A program made the translations under genes and the position numbers. Below the pieces are notes generated by a model, which did not search any database, was not told where the DNA came from, and saw only the letters and a program-made list of their open reading frames with translations. A stretch of 64,000 nucleotides of DNA from positions 1-64,000 of the forward strand of contig NZ_JABEBY010000019.1 in the NCBI RefSeq assembly GCF_046719765.1, read 5' to 3'. Shown piece by piece: positions 52,668 to 60,876 of the stretch; within the stretch, counting starts at the first letter, position 1, and the number at the start of each line of letters is the position of its first letter. This stretch comes from Halonotius sp046719765 (GTDB lineage: Archaea; Halobacteriota; Halobacteria; Halobacteriales; Haloferacaceae).

Positions 52668-53374
52668 TCGAGCTCCGCCTCCGCAACGTGGATGGCTAAC
52701 ATCTCGCCGTCATCGAGATCAAGTTCGTCTCTGAGCTTGATGGGGGCGATTAGTTCGAGGTTTTCCTCGTCGTGGTGGGTGCGGTCGGGGACGATGATGT
52801 GCGCTGGCTCGAAGGCCCGACCATCGCGTTCGACCGTTGCGGGGTAGCAGGTCGCCGCGCCGTAGGTGCGATCATCGTCCTCCCAACTGTCGATCGGTAC
52901 TGACGCCTGTCCCGAGAGGTCAGCCCGAGCGTGAATGCTTGCGGTATCAAGCTCGATGTTGAGTGTGCCCGGAAACGGTGTGTAGCCGAGGCGGGATTCG
53001 AACTGGCGTTCATAGCCCGGCAGTGAGATGTAGTGTTTGCCCTCGCCCATCCCCGTCGTTACCGTGCCGGTCAGCGTCAACTCAGTCGGCGACTCGAACA
53101 GTTGGCGGTAGTCGGCGTACTCCGATCGGAGCGCCTGCTCGCCGCCGTCGGTGACCGACACAAGCTGGCCGTCGGCGACCCGCTCGCGGTCGAGATAGCC
53201 ACCCGCTTCAAGCGCCTGGAGACGACGCGAGGCGGTCTGTGTCGAGGCATCGAGGCGGTCGCCGAGACCGCGACAGGAGACGGTCACCGTGCCCGTGAGG
53301 CCACCGTCGAGGGCGACATGCTTCAACGCGAGCAGTTCGTCGTGAGTGAGGCTGCCCGCTGCCGATTCTGACAT
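52664..53374 (-). CDS. CTP-dependent riboflavin kinase with HTH (RbkR-type)
   Basis: The ~236-residue protein joins an N-terminal winged helix (LLALKHVALDGGLTGTVTVS, DRLDASTQTASRRLQALEAG) to a DUF120 riboflavin kinase domain: TVTTGMGEGKHYISLPGYER, LGYTPFPGTLNIELDTASI and TCYPATVERDGRAFEPAHII. Archaeal RbkR proteins both make FMN with CTP and repress riboflavin genes. Here it precedes and overlaps ribB. The promoter region 53375-53420 has a TATC/GATA symmetry (GATAAGAATATC near 53398) that may be its own site. Confidence 0.92.
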   Translation of the reverse strand: MSESAAGSLTHDELLALKHVALDGGLTGTVTVSCRGLGDRLDASTQTASRRLQALEAGGYLDRERVADGQLVSVTDGGEQALRSEYADYRQLFESPTELTLTGTVTTGMGEGKHYISLPGYERQFESRLGYTPFPGTLNIELDTASIHARADLSGQASVPIDSWEDDDRTYGAATCYPATVERDGRAFEPAHIIVPDRTHHDEENLELIAPIKLRDELDLDDGEMLAIHVAEAELE

Positions 53375-53556
53375 AGATGGGAAAAGGTGATCGAGTGTGA
53401 TAAGAATATCGCATATGGAACGCATCTCAAAATCGTTATAGATTGTCCGTCGAAACCAACACTGCTGTCTCGGAGTACGTGGCCCGCGTTGAAGACCCCT
53501 CGGATCGCGGGTGTCGGTTCGGAAGGCCCTTTAGCACCGGCCGGAAACCCGACGGC

Positions 53557-55314
53557 ATGTTCAGAACCTTTCGTGCGGAGGTCGCCGACGCCCTGACGGC
53601 GGGCCTGGAGTCACTCAGCCTGCCGACCGGCGACCTCGGGATCGAGGAGCCACCCGAAGATCTTGACGCGACGCTGGCCTCAAGTGTTGCTTTCCGGCTG
53701 GCCGGCGAGCTGGAGACCGCACCGCCACAGGCCGCCGCCGAACTGGCCGACGCCATCGAGCCGGCCGACTACGACTACATCGGTGCGGTGACGACCAAAG
53801 GGCCGTACATCAACTTTCAGACGACCGACCGATACCGACAGGAGACGGTCGAAGCCGCCCACGCCGACGACTACGGGCGGCTGGACGACCGCGAGGAGTC
53901 AGTCGTCGTCGAACACACAAGCGCGAACCCGACCGGCCCGGTACACGTCGGCCGCGCCCGGAACCCGATCCTCGGCGACGCCGTCGCCAACACCCTCGAT
54001 ATGGCGGGCTACGACGTGGAACGCCACTACTACGTCAACGATGCCGGCCGCCAGATGGCTGTTTTCACGTGGGCCTACGAGAAGTTCGACGAGAGCGATC
54101 TCGACAGCGAGCCAGCCCGCGATCGCGCGGAGTATGATCTGGTGCGGTACTACCGCAAAGGAAACTCATTCCTCGAAGACGCCGACGAGGCGACGGCCGA
54201 GGCAGCCGAGGACGAGATCGCCGCGATCATGCAGGGACTCGAAGCCGGCGACGAGGCGACCTACGAGCGCGTCGGCGAGGTCGTCGACACCGTCCTCGGT
54301 GGAATGAAAGACTGTCTCGCCCGGCTGCCCGCCGAGTTCGACGAGTTCGTCAAGGAAACGCGATTCATGCGAGACGGCTCGACCGACGATGTCGCCGCCC
54401 GGCTCAAAGACAGCGAGTATGCCGTCTACGACGAGGAGGCTTGGCAGCTCGAATTAGATGAGTTTGGCATCGACAAAAATCTCGTCTTCCTGCGCTCCGA
54501 TGAGACGAGCCTCTATACGACCCGTGACCTCGCCCACCACGAGTGGAAGTTCGATAACTTCGATCGTGCGGTGACCGTTCTTGGCGAGGATCACAAGCTG
54601 CAGGCCCGCCAACTCCAGGCGACGCTGGATATCCTCGGCAACGATCCCGACCGGCTCGACGACGTGATCTACTCGTACGTCAATCTCCCGGAGGGGAAGA
54701 TGAGCACCCGCCGCGGCACCGGCGTCATGCTTGATGATCTGTTGGACGAGGCCATCGACCGCGCCCGCGAGGAGGTCGAAGATCGCCTTGACGACCGCAT
54801 CCGCGACGACGAACTCGACGAGGAGGATATCGAACGCATCGCCCACCAGGTTGGGATCGGCGCGGTGCGCTACGATATTGTCTCGAAACAACCAACCAAA
54901 GGAATCACGTTCAAATGGGAGGAGGCACTCGACTTCGAGGCTCAGTCAGCCCCCTACGTCCAGTACGTCCACGCTCGCTGTTGTGGGATTCTTGCGGAGG
55001 CCGACGGCGAGCCGAGTGTCGACGAGATCGATATCGAAGCACTGCCGACACCCGAGGAGGCCGCACTGATCGACGCAATCGCCCGATTTCCGGCGGTTAT
55101 CGAGGACGCTGCCGACGAGCTCGAACCCCACCGCGTGGCGACCTACACCCGCGAGATCGCCGACGCGTTCAACGGCTTCTACCGGTCGTGTCCGGTGCTG
55201 TCGGCCGATTCGGCCGCAACCCGCCGCTCGCGGCTCGCGCTCGTCGCCGCCGCACAACACACCGTTGCCAACGCCCTGGCCGTCCTCGGCGTCGAGGCCC
55301 CTGACTCGATGTAG
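53557..55314 (+). CDS. argS: Arginyl-tRNA synthetase
   Basis: The ~585-residue class Ia enzyme starts MFRTFRAEVADALTAGLESL. Motifs: the N-terminal ArgS domain, EHTSANPTGPVHVGRARNPI with HVGR as HIGH equivalent near 130, VNDAGRQMAVFTWAYEKFDE and LPEGKMSTRRGTGVMLDDLL with KMST near 380, then a C-terminal anticodon-binding DALR domain. The frame is open to TTG 53443 but that part is not family-like. It may be leaderless, with a CTTTAG-containing element near 53530. Confidence 0.95.
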   Translation: MFRTFRAEVADALTAGLESLSLPTGDLGIEEPPEDLDATLASSVAFRLAGELETAPPQAAAELADAIEPADYDYIGAVTTKGPYINFQTTDRYRQETVEAAHADDYGRLDDREESVVVEHTSANPTGPVHVGRARNPILGDAVANTLDMAGYDVERHYYVNDAGRQMAVFTWAYEKFDESDLDSEPARDRAEYDLVRYYRKGNSFLEDADEATAEAAEDEIAAIMQGLEAGDEATYERVGEVVDTVLGGMKDCLARLPAEFDEFVKETRFMRDGSTDDVAARLKDSEYAVYDEEAWQLELDEFGIDKNLVFLRSDETSLYTTRDLAHHEWKFDNFDRAVTVLGEDHKLQARQLQATLDILGNDPDRLDDVIYSYVNLPEGKMSTRRGTGVMLDDLLDEAIDRAREEVEDRLDDRIRDDELDEEDIERIAHQVGIGAVRYDIVSKQPTKGITFKWEEALDFEAQSAPYVQYVHARCCGILAEADGEPSVDEIDIEALPTPEEAALIDAIARFPAVIEDAADELEPHRVATYTREIADAFNGFYRSCPVLSADSAATRRSRLALVAAAQHTVANALAVLGVEAPDSM

Positions 55315-55452
55315 CTACGCGATCGGCGGTACCAGCAGAATGCTGCCGCCGACGAAATAGATCGAACCGATCGCCGCACCAAGTGAGACCAGGATGAAAA
55401 ACGCGATCCACCAGAACGGAACGCTGCCGTCGCTCCCGTCAACATCAGCCAT
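55315..55452 (-). CDS. 45-aa single-span membrane microprotein
   Basis: ATG 55452 opens 45 codons with stop at 55315-55317, immediately adjacent to the argS stop. Ten polar residues (MADVDGSDGS) precede a long hydrophobic helix (FWWIAFFIL and LGAAIGSIYFVGGSILLV). It resembles other haloarchaeal bitopic microproteins. It is in tail-to-tail arrangement with argS and could be read with the MinD-like gene strand. No family assigned. Confidence 0.6.
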   Translation of the reverse strand: MADVDGSDGSVPFWWIAFFILVSLGAAIGSIYFVGGSILLVPPIA

Positions 55453-55491
55453 ACACCGGTCTCCCCACGCCGTGAGTAAGAACGTATCGCT

Positions 55492-57153
55492 CTAGCTGAA
55501 AAACAGTCGCCGGAAAAAGCCCTTGTCGTCATCGTCATCCTCGTCAGTCGCTTCCGTGTCCTCAAAGGTCGACTCCTCGGGGAGCGATCCAAGTTCGGTT
55601 GTCATCGATTGATCGTCGTCGGCTCCCGAGGAAGGCTCACCCTCAGCGTCGGGGATCAACGGCTCCTCGTCGCCCTCGGCGTCAGTGGTCTCGTCGTCTG
55701 CATCGCTAAACGGAACCGCTGCATCGCTCGGCTTCTCATCGACCGCCGGCTCGGTGTCGACCACCTCCGGTGTGGTGGACGAGTCGGTGTCGGCAGCCGC
55801 GTCTGCATCGATCGGCGTCGACTCCGCGGCGATCTCGTCGGCGAGATCGGCAACGGGGGAGGCCGTGTCCGCCTCCGTCGCCTCCTCAGCGGTCGTCTCG
55901 GGTGTGGGCTCCGATGCCGCGCCCTCGTCGCTCTCGGATGGGGGATCGTCCGGCTCCGGTTCCTCAGCTGAATCCGACAGTGAGGGTTCAGGCTCCTCGT
56001 CGTCGGTGTCGGTCGAGTCGGGCGATCCGGGAGCGGCGTCGGTATCGTCAGGTTCGGGAGTCGACGCCGACGATCCAGGAGCGGTGTCGGGATCCTCAGT
56101 AGGGGTCGATGTCGTCTCATCGGCGGGCGGCTCAGTCGAGGGTGTCGACGGCTCGCCGTCGGCATCAGGCATCGATGCCGCCTCATCGACCACAGCGTCG
56201 TCAACATCGCTCGCGGTTCCGGTGGCCGCTTCCGCCCACTTTGCCTCCGCCTCGGTGACAGCTGGATCGTCGCTCGATTCGGTGGCCTCGGACTGATCGG
56301 GTGCTGTGTCAGCCGGCTCAGCGTCGGTGTCGGTCGACGCAGAATCGGTGTCAGCCGCGGTGGCCGGTTCGGCTGGGGTGTCGGCCGGCTCGCTGTCCGT
56401 GGTTGCTTCGGGTTGGGCCGTCGACGGCGCGTCGGAGTCCGGCGGGGCCTCGGGCTCAACGCCGGTGAGTTCAGCGACCAGCTCACGGTAGGCCTCGGCG
56501 GCAGGGCTGTGTGGGGCGTACGTCGACAGCGGTTCGCCAACGGCGACGGAGTCGCGGACGGCTTCATCCTCCGGGATCGATCCCAACACGGGCGCGGCGA
56601 GGGTGCCGGTGGCGAGCTCCGAGACCGGCGTCGACGCCTCGGTTCGGGTGATGACCGCGCCGGCGACGGTGCCGCCGAGCTCTTCGGTGAGCTGGCGGGT
56701 TTTTTCGGTATCACGCAGCGCGTCTCGTTCCGGCGTCGACACCAACAGCACCTCGTCGGCCAGCGACAGCGGGAGGCCCGTCTCGTGGCTGACACCTGCC
56801 CCGACATCGATCAGCACGTAGTCGGCCTGTGAGTGGGTGCGGAGCACCGACGGGAGCTCCTCGGGGTCGGCCGACGCGTACGACGAGAGGGCGGTGTCGC
56901 CGGGGACGACATAGACGCCGCCTGGGCCTTCGTAGGTGGCCTCCGAGGGGGTGGCATCGCCACGAAGCACATCGTGGAGCGTTGTCGGTGGTGACTCGAT
57001 GCCGAGGGTCGCGCCGAGATTTGCCATGCTGATGTCGCCGTCGATCACCACGACATCGGCCCCAGTCTCGGCGAGAATCGCCCCCACGTTTGCCGTCGTT
57101 GTCGTCTTGCCAACGCCCCCTTTCGCGCTGGCGACCGCGAAGACCTGTGCCAT
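55492..57153 (-). CDS. MinD/ParA-like ATPase with long acidic linker
   Basis: The 553-residue protein starts with a deviant Walker A (VASAKGGVGKTTTTANVGAI), DGDISMANLGATLGIESPPT and IDVGAGVSHETGLPLSLADE, a MinD-type domain to about residue 230. From about 240 to 515 it is extremely Asp/Glu/Ser/Thr/Pro-rich with no fold visible. It ends in DKGFFRRLFFS, an aromatic/basic tail that could bind a membrane or partner. MinD-like proteins position structures in haloarchaea; this member's cargo is unknown. No MinE, FtsZ or chemotaxis gene is adjacent. Confidence 0.9.
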   Translation of the reverse strand: MAQVFAVASAKGGVGKTTTTANVGAILAETGADVVVIDGDISMANLGATLGIESPPTTLHDVLRGDATPSEATYEGPGGVYVVPGDTALSSYASADPEELPSVLRTHSQADYVLIDVGAGVSHETGLPLSLADEVLLVSTPERDALRDTEKTRQLTEELGGTVAGAVITRTEASTPVSELATGTLAAPVLGSIPEDEAVRDSVAVGEPLSTYAPHSPAAEAYRELVAELTGVEPEAPPDSDAPSTAQPEATTDSEPADTPAEPATAADTDSASTDTDAEPADTAPDQSEATESSDDPAVTEAEAKWAEAATGTASDVDDAVVDEAASMPDADGEPSTPSTEPPADETTSTPTEDPDTAPGSSASTPEPDDTDAAPGSPDSTDTDDEEPEPSLSDSAEEPEPDDPPSESDEGAASEPTPETTAEEATEADTASPVADLADEIAAESTPIDADAAADTDSSTTPEVVDTEPAVDEKPSDAAVPFSDADDETTDAEGDEEPLIPDAEGEPSSGADDDQSMTTELGSLPEESTFEDTEATDEDDDDDKGFFRRLFFS

Positions 57154-57365
57154 ACAGATTGTGTACCACGACGTGAATATAAAAGGTGTCCCTCAGTGTA
57201 ACGTTGTGGGCAGAACAGTCGGCTGTTCACTTCCTAAAACGTCCTGACGGGCGGATGGGTTCAATCGATGACAGTCGGTTCTCCCAGCCTCTTGGAACAC
57301 AGTCTGTCGACACAGCAATCCTGAGTGTGGCAAAATGCTGTGTCTTCGAGAAGTCCTGACGGAGT

Positions 57366-57390
57366 CCTGCGCGAGTGAAACGAGCGCAGG
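57366..57390. repeat. Hairpin, 7-bp perfect stem
   Basis: CCTGCGC (57366-57372) pairs with GCGCAGG (57384-57390) around the loop GAGTGAAACGA. It forms, with the hairpin at 57417-57441, a pair of similar structures downstream of tRNA-Arg. The loops share GAG and GTGA-like sequence. Confidence 0.55.
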
Positions 57391-57416
57391 GCACGTCAGG
57401 ACGTGAATGACTGAGC

Positions 57417-57441
57417 GACTGCTGAGCGAAGTGAAGCAGTC
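57417..57441. repeat. Hairpin, 7-bp perfect stem
   Basis: GACTGCT (57417-57423) pairs with AGCAGTC (57435-57441) around GAGCGAAGTGA. It lies 13 nt beyond the 3' end of tRNA-Arg and could aid transcript termination or processing, or be part of a mobile-element relic. Confidence 0.55.
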
Positions 57442-57453
57442 CGAAGGAATGAA

Positions 57454-57526
57454 CGTCCTGACGGAGATTTGAACTCCGGTCCCTGGCTCCGCAAGCCAAG
57501 AGGATAGTCCACTACCCTATCAGGAC
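57454..57526 (-). tRNA. tRNA-Arg (GCG)
   Basis: On the minus strand 73 nt form a cloverleaf. The acceptor is GTCCTGA/TCAGGAC with discriminator G; the anticodon loop TTGCGGA has anticodon GCG (codon CGC), and the T-arm is CGGAGTTCAAATCTCCG. CCA is not encoded. Its 3' end word is repeated downstream. Confidence 0.95.
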
Positions 57527-57731
57527 TCATCTTTCCGTACCCGTGGTTTACTTAAGACGGTTACGGTACGGCGGCCACCCCACCTGAGGTTTTTATTCGA
57601 TCCCGACACACCCCCGCTATGCGGCAGGAAAACACAGCGACTGTGGTGCGGTCGGCGGCGACACACCAGGCCGCGGGATCGGCGCAAGGACAACGCTTAA
57701 CCGGGAACTTCCCCTGCGACTGTGTATACCT

Positions 57732-59261
57732 ATGGGTGTCATAGCGGACGAATACGAGGCCCTCGACACCGACGTGTCGCTCGAAGAGTTCCGCGAGGCC
57801 GTCGAGGACAAGGTCGAACAGATGGGCGGGTTGGCCGACGAGGAGACGGCCGCGAAGCTGATCGCCCACGAGCTGAAAGACCAGCAGGTCAACGGCATCG
57901 CCGACATCGAGCCCGGGATGGACGAGGTGAAGTTCCTCGGCAAGGTTGTCTCGATCGGGGAGCTCCGAACGTTCGAACGCGACGAGGAAGACGCCGAGGA
58001 CGGCCGCGTTGTCAACCTCGAAGTTGCCGACGAAACAGGTCGAATTCGGATCTCGATGTGGGACAAACAAGCCGTCTCGGCGGTCGGCGACCCCGAAGCC
58101 GGTACACACGGTGAGATCGAGATCGGCGACGTGTTGCGGATCGCCGGCCGGCCGAAAGAGGGGTACAACGGCGTCGAGGTCAGCGTCAACAAAGCCGAAC
58201 CAGACGAGGACGCCGAACTCGACGTGGAGACACAGGAGCTGTATCGCGTCGAGGATCTCTCGATGGGACTCTCCGATGTCAACCTCAAAGGAACAGTTCT
58301 CGATGTCGGCACGGTTCGTACCTTCGACCGCGACGACGGCTCGGAGGGACAGGTGTCGAACCTGTCGGTCGGCGACCCAACAGGTCGGATTCGCGTGACG
58401 CTGTGGGACGAGCAGGCACCCCTGGTCTCGGAGTTCACCGACGGCCAGTCCGTCGAGATCGTCGACGGCTACGTCAAGGAACGGGACGGCAGCCTCGAAC
58501 TCCACGTCGGCTCCCGCGGCGCGGTCGACGCCATCGATGAGGAGATCGAATACGTTCCTGAAACGACCGACATCGAAAGCGTCGAGATCGGCCAGACGGT
58601 CGACATCGCCGGCGGTGTCATCGAGGCCGACTCGAAACGCACCTTCGACCGCGACGATGGCTCGGAGGGACAGGTTCGCAACATCCGGCTGCGCGACGAA
58701 ACGGGCGATATGCGGGTCGCGCTGTGGGGCGACAAAGCTGACAAGGACATCGAGTTAGCCGACCACGTGCTCGTGACCGACGCGGAGATCCAAGACGGCT
58801 GGCAGGACGATCTCGAAGCCTCCGCGGGCTGGCAGTCGACGGTGACCGTCCTCGACAGCGAGGCCGATGCCGGCGGGGCGGCCGCGTCGACAGGGGCCGA
58901 TGCCGAGTCGACGACGAGCACCGAAAGCGGGCTCTCAGCGTTCGAAGACGCCGGCAGCGACGAGAGCGACGGGTCGAAAGGAGATGACGGCGAGGCCGCC
59001 GAGGCCGCAACAGCAACCGCGGGTGCCGACGGGGCGACCAGCGGCGAGGCCGACAGCGGGGGTGGCGGAGCCGCGGCAACGCAGGTCGCCGAGACCGTCG
59101 AGTTCACCGGCACCGTCGTCCAGGCCGGCAGCCCGATCATCTTGGATAACGGCACCGAAACCCGGCAGATCGAAACCGACACCGAGCTCCGGCTCGGCGA
59201 GGAGGTGACCGTCCGCGGCACCGAAACCGACGGGACGATCGACGCCGAGGACGTGTTCTGA
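57732..59261 (+). CDS. Replication protein A, multi-OB-fold (RPA2-type)
   Basis: The 509-residue single-stranded DNA-binding protein starts MGVIADEYEALDTDVSLEEF. Three OB folds are clear (about 65-160, 175-280, 285-380), each with a recurring core: ETGRIRISMWDKQAV, PTGRIRVTLWDEQAP, ETGDMRVALWGDKAD. The second and third also share RTFDRDDGSEGQV almost exactly. An acidic Ala/Gly linker (385-450) precedes a small C-terminal OB-like module (VEFTGTVVQAGSPIILDNGT). The N-terminus matches the stand-alone haloarchaeal RPA2 type; no RPA-associated gene follows. Confidence 0.92.
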   Translation: MGVIADEYEALDTDVSLEEFREAVEDKVEQMGGLADEETAAKLIAHELKDQQVNGIADIEPGMDEVKFLGKVVSIGELRTFERDEEDAEDGRVVNLEVADETGRIRISMWDKQAVSAVGDPEAGTHGEIEIGDVLRIAGRPKEGYNGVEVSVNKAEPDEDAELDVETQELYRVEDLSMGLSDVNLKGTVLDVGTVRTFDRDDGSEGQVSNLSVGDPTGRIRVTLWDEQAPLVSEFTDGQSVEIVDGYVKERDGSLELHVGSRGAVDAIDEEIEYVPETTDIESVEIGQTVDIAGGVIEADSKRTFDRDDGSEGQVRNIRLRDETGDMRVALWGDKADKDIELADHVLVTDAEIQDGWQDDLEASAGWQSTVTVLDSEADAGGAAASTGADAESTTSTESGLSAFEDAGSDESDGSKGDDGEAAEAATATAGADGATSGEADSGGGGAAATQVAETVEFTGTVVQAGSPIILDNGTETRQIETDTELRLGEEVTVRGTETDGTIDAEDVF

Positions 59262-59343
59262 TCGCCGCCGGTAGTATTCCGTATCGCCGGATGTGGGTGT
59301 CACCAGCAGGGGCGACCGCCGGTGACGGCGAGCACAACGGAAA

Positions 59344-59352
59344 GCATTATAC
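59344..59352 (+). promoter_or_regulatory. Histone operon TATA box
   Basis: GCATTATAC at about 59344-59352, preceded by AAA, lies 24-32 nt before the histone ATG at 59376. This spacing implies a leaderless transcript for the histone-deacetylase pair. Confidence 0.55.
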
Positions 59353-59375
59353 GAACCACAGCCGGCTATGTGGGT

Positions 59376-59807
59376 ATGAGTGTCGAGTTGCCGTTCGCCC
59401 CAGTTGATGCGATTATTCGGCGGAACGCTGACTCACTCCGGGTGAGTGCCGACGCCGCCGAGGCGTTGGCTGGCCGCGTGCAACGCCACGGGGCAACGCT
59501 GGCGGCCTCAGCCGCCGAGACGGCAACCGCCGACGGGCGAAAAACGCTGATGGCGAGCGATTTCGATGTCGAGCAGGTTGTCGACCGCGAGAGCCTGGAA
59601 CTCCCGATCGCACCGGTCGACCGGATCGCCAGACTCGAGATCGACGACAGCTACCGGGTGTCGATGGACGCCCGGATCGCCCTGGCGGATATTCTTGAGG
59701 ATTACGCCGACAACGTTGCTGCCGCCGCCGTCACCCTCGCCCACCACGCCGACCGACGCACCGTACAGGCCGACGACATCGAGACCTACTTTTCGCTCTT
59801 CGAATAA
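59376..59807 (+). CDS. Archaeal histone, doublet (two histone folds)
   Basis: The 143-residue protein starts MSVELPFAPVDAIIRRNADS. Two histone folds are fused in tandem: the first from LPFAPVDAIIRRNADSLRVS, the second from LPIAPVDRIARLEIDDSYRV to VQADDIETYFSLFE. Doublets act as one heterodimer-like unit and are the normal haloarchaeal form. The stop overlaps the ATG of the deacetylase gene by 1 nt. The acidic surface is usual for haloarchaea and makes gene-regulatory function as likely as DNA packing. Confidence 0.95.
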   Translation: MSVELPFAPVDAIIRRNADSLRVSADAAEALAGRVQRHGATLAASAAETATADGRKTLMASDFDVEQVVDRESLELPIAPVDRIARLEIDDSYRVSMDARIALADILEDYADNVAAAAVTLAHHADRRTVQADDIETYFSLFE

Positions 59808-60814
59808 TGCAGTTCGGCTACAGCGACGTGTGTCTGGAACACGATACCGGCGACCGACACCCCGAGACGGCCGATCGACTGCGTGCGATCCGACAGGCGC
59901 TCAAACACAAACACCACGTCAACTACCAGGAGGGGCCGGCGGCGACCCGCGAGCAGGTACAGACGGTACACCGCGGTACCTACCTCAACGAACTCAAACG
60001 GTTCTGTGAAGACGACGGCGGGAGTTGGGATCGTGACACGGTCGCCTCCGAGGGAACGTGGGATGCAGCCCTCCAGAGCGCCGGCCTCGCGCTGTGGGCC
60101 GCCCGGCAGGCACTCGATGGGGCCGACGGTCGCCACACCCCGTTTTCGATCGGCCGACCACCGGGCCATCACGCGGTCAGCCACAAGGCGATGGGGTTTT
60201 GTTTTATCAACAACGCCGCCGTCGCCGCCCAGACGCTGCTCGATGAGGACGCCGTCGACCGGGTCGCCATCTTCGATTGGGATGTCCACCACGGCAACGG
60301 CACTCAGGATATCTTCTACGACAGCGATGAGGTCTTCTATGGCTCGATCCACGAGGAGGGGATCTATCCGGGCTCCGGCGATGTCGACGAAACCGGCACC
60401 GGCGACGGCGAGAGGATGACGCTGAACGCACCCCTCCCGGCCGGGGCTGGCGACGCGGACTTTCTGCATGTCGTCGACGAGGGACTTGCGCCCGCACTCG
60501 CCGACTTTGATCCGGATCTCGTCATCGTCAGCGCGGGGTTTGACGCCCACGAACACGATCCGATCTCCCGGCACCGTGTGACGACCGAGGGATACGCGCT
60601 GTTGACCGATCGGCTGCGGTCGATCGCCGACGCCAGCGACGCCGCCCTTGCCTTTGTGTTAGAGGGTGGCTACGGCCTGGATACGCTCTCGGAGGGGGTT
60701 GCGATGGTACACGAAACCTTCGACGGCCGGGAGCCGATCGCCTGCGATGACGAGCCGGACACATCGACCGTCGAGATCACCGACGACATCCGGAAGCGAC
60801 TCGGCATCGAGTAG
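59807..60814 (+). CDS. Histone deacetylase family protein
   Basis: The 335-residue zinc hydrolase has the class I/II HDAC motifs FSIGRPPGHHAVSHKAMGFC, VAIFDWDVHHGNGTQDIFYD, VIVSAGFDAHEHDPISRHRV and LEGGYGLDTLSEGV. It removes acetyl groups from lysine or related substrates such as acetylpolyamines; the target is not shown by sequence. Overlap with the histone gene (TAATG) suggests a shared role, yet archaeal histones lack long tails, so other acetylated proteins are possible substrates. Confidence 0.94.
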   Translation: MQFGYSDVCLEHDTGDRHPETADRLRAIRQALKHKHHVNYQEGPAATREQVQTVHRGTYLNELKRFCEDDGGSWDRDTVASEGTWDAALQSAGLALWAARQALDGADGRHTPFSIGRPPGHHAVSHKAMGFCFINNAAVAAQTLLDEDAVDRVAIFDWDVHHGNGTQDIFYDSDEVFYGSIHEEGIYPGSGDVDETGTGDGERMTLNAPLPAGAGDADFLHVVDEGLAPALADFDPDLVIVSAGFDAHEHDPISRHRVTTEGYALLTDRLRSIADASDAALAFVLEGGYGLDTLSEGVAMVHETFDGREPIACDDEPDTSTVEITDDIRKRLGIE

Positions 60815-60876
60815 CGGTGCTGTCGGGCGTTCGTTGACCATACAGCGGTACGATTGTCAATCGATGTGAGTCGTTG

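Larger units (their letters stand above)
57241..57466. repeat. Repeated copies of tRNA-Arg 3' end word
   Basis: The word GTCCTGACGG occurs at 57241-57250, 57353-57362 and within the tRNA gene at 57455-57464; the last two share 12 nt (GTCCTGACGGAG). An inverted CGTCAGGAC is at 57394-57402. Direct repeats of a tRNA 3' end are typical of integrase att sites, so this may be the scar of a tRNA-targeting element, although no integrase is present. Confidence 0.5.
57154..57731. other. tRNA-Arg locus with repeats and hairpins
   Basis: No protein gene is supported. The region holds tRNA-Arg, several copies of the tRNA 3'-end word, and two hairpins. Between 57527 and 57731 lies the RPA promoter zone, with a TATA-like GCTTAACC near 57696. 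Confidence 0.5.

Noticed and set aside
55700..56450. Low-complexity repeat-like stretch
   Set aside because: It is the acidic linker of the MinD-like protein, with GAC/GAG/TCG codons, not a DNA repeat array.
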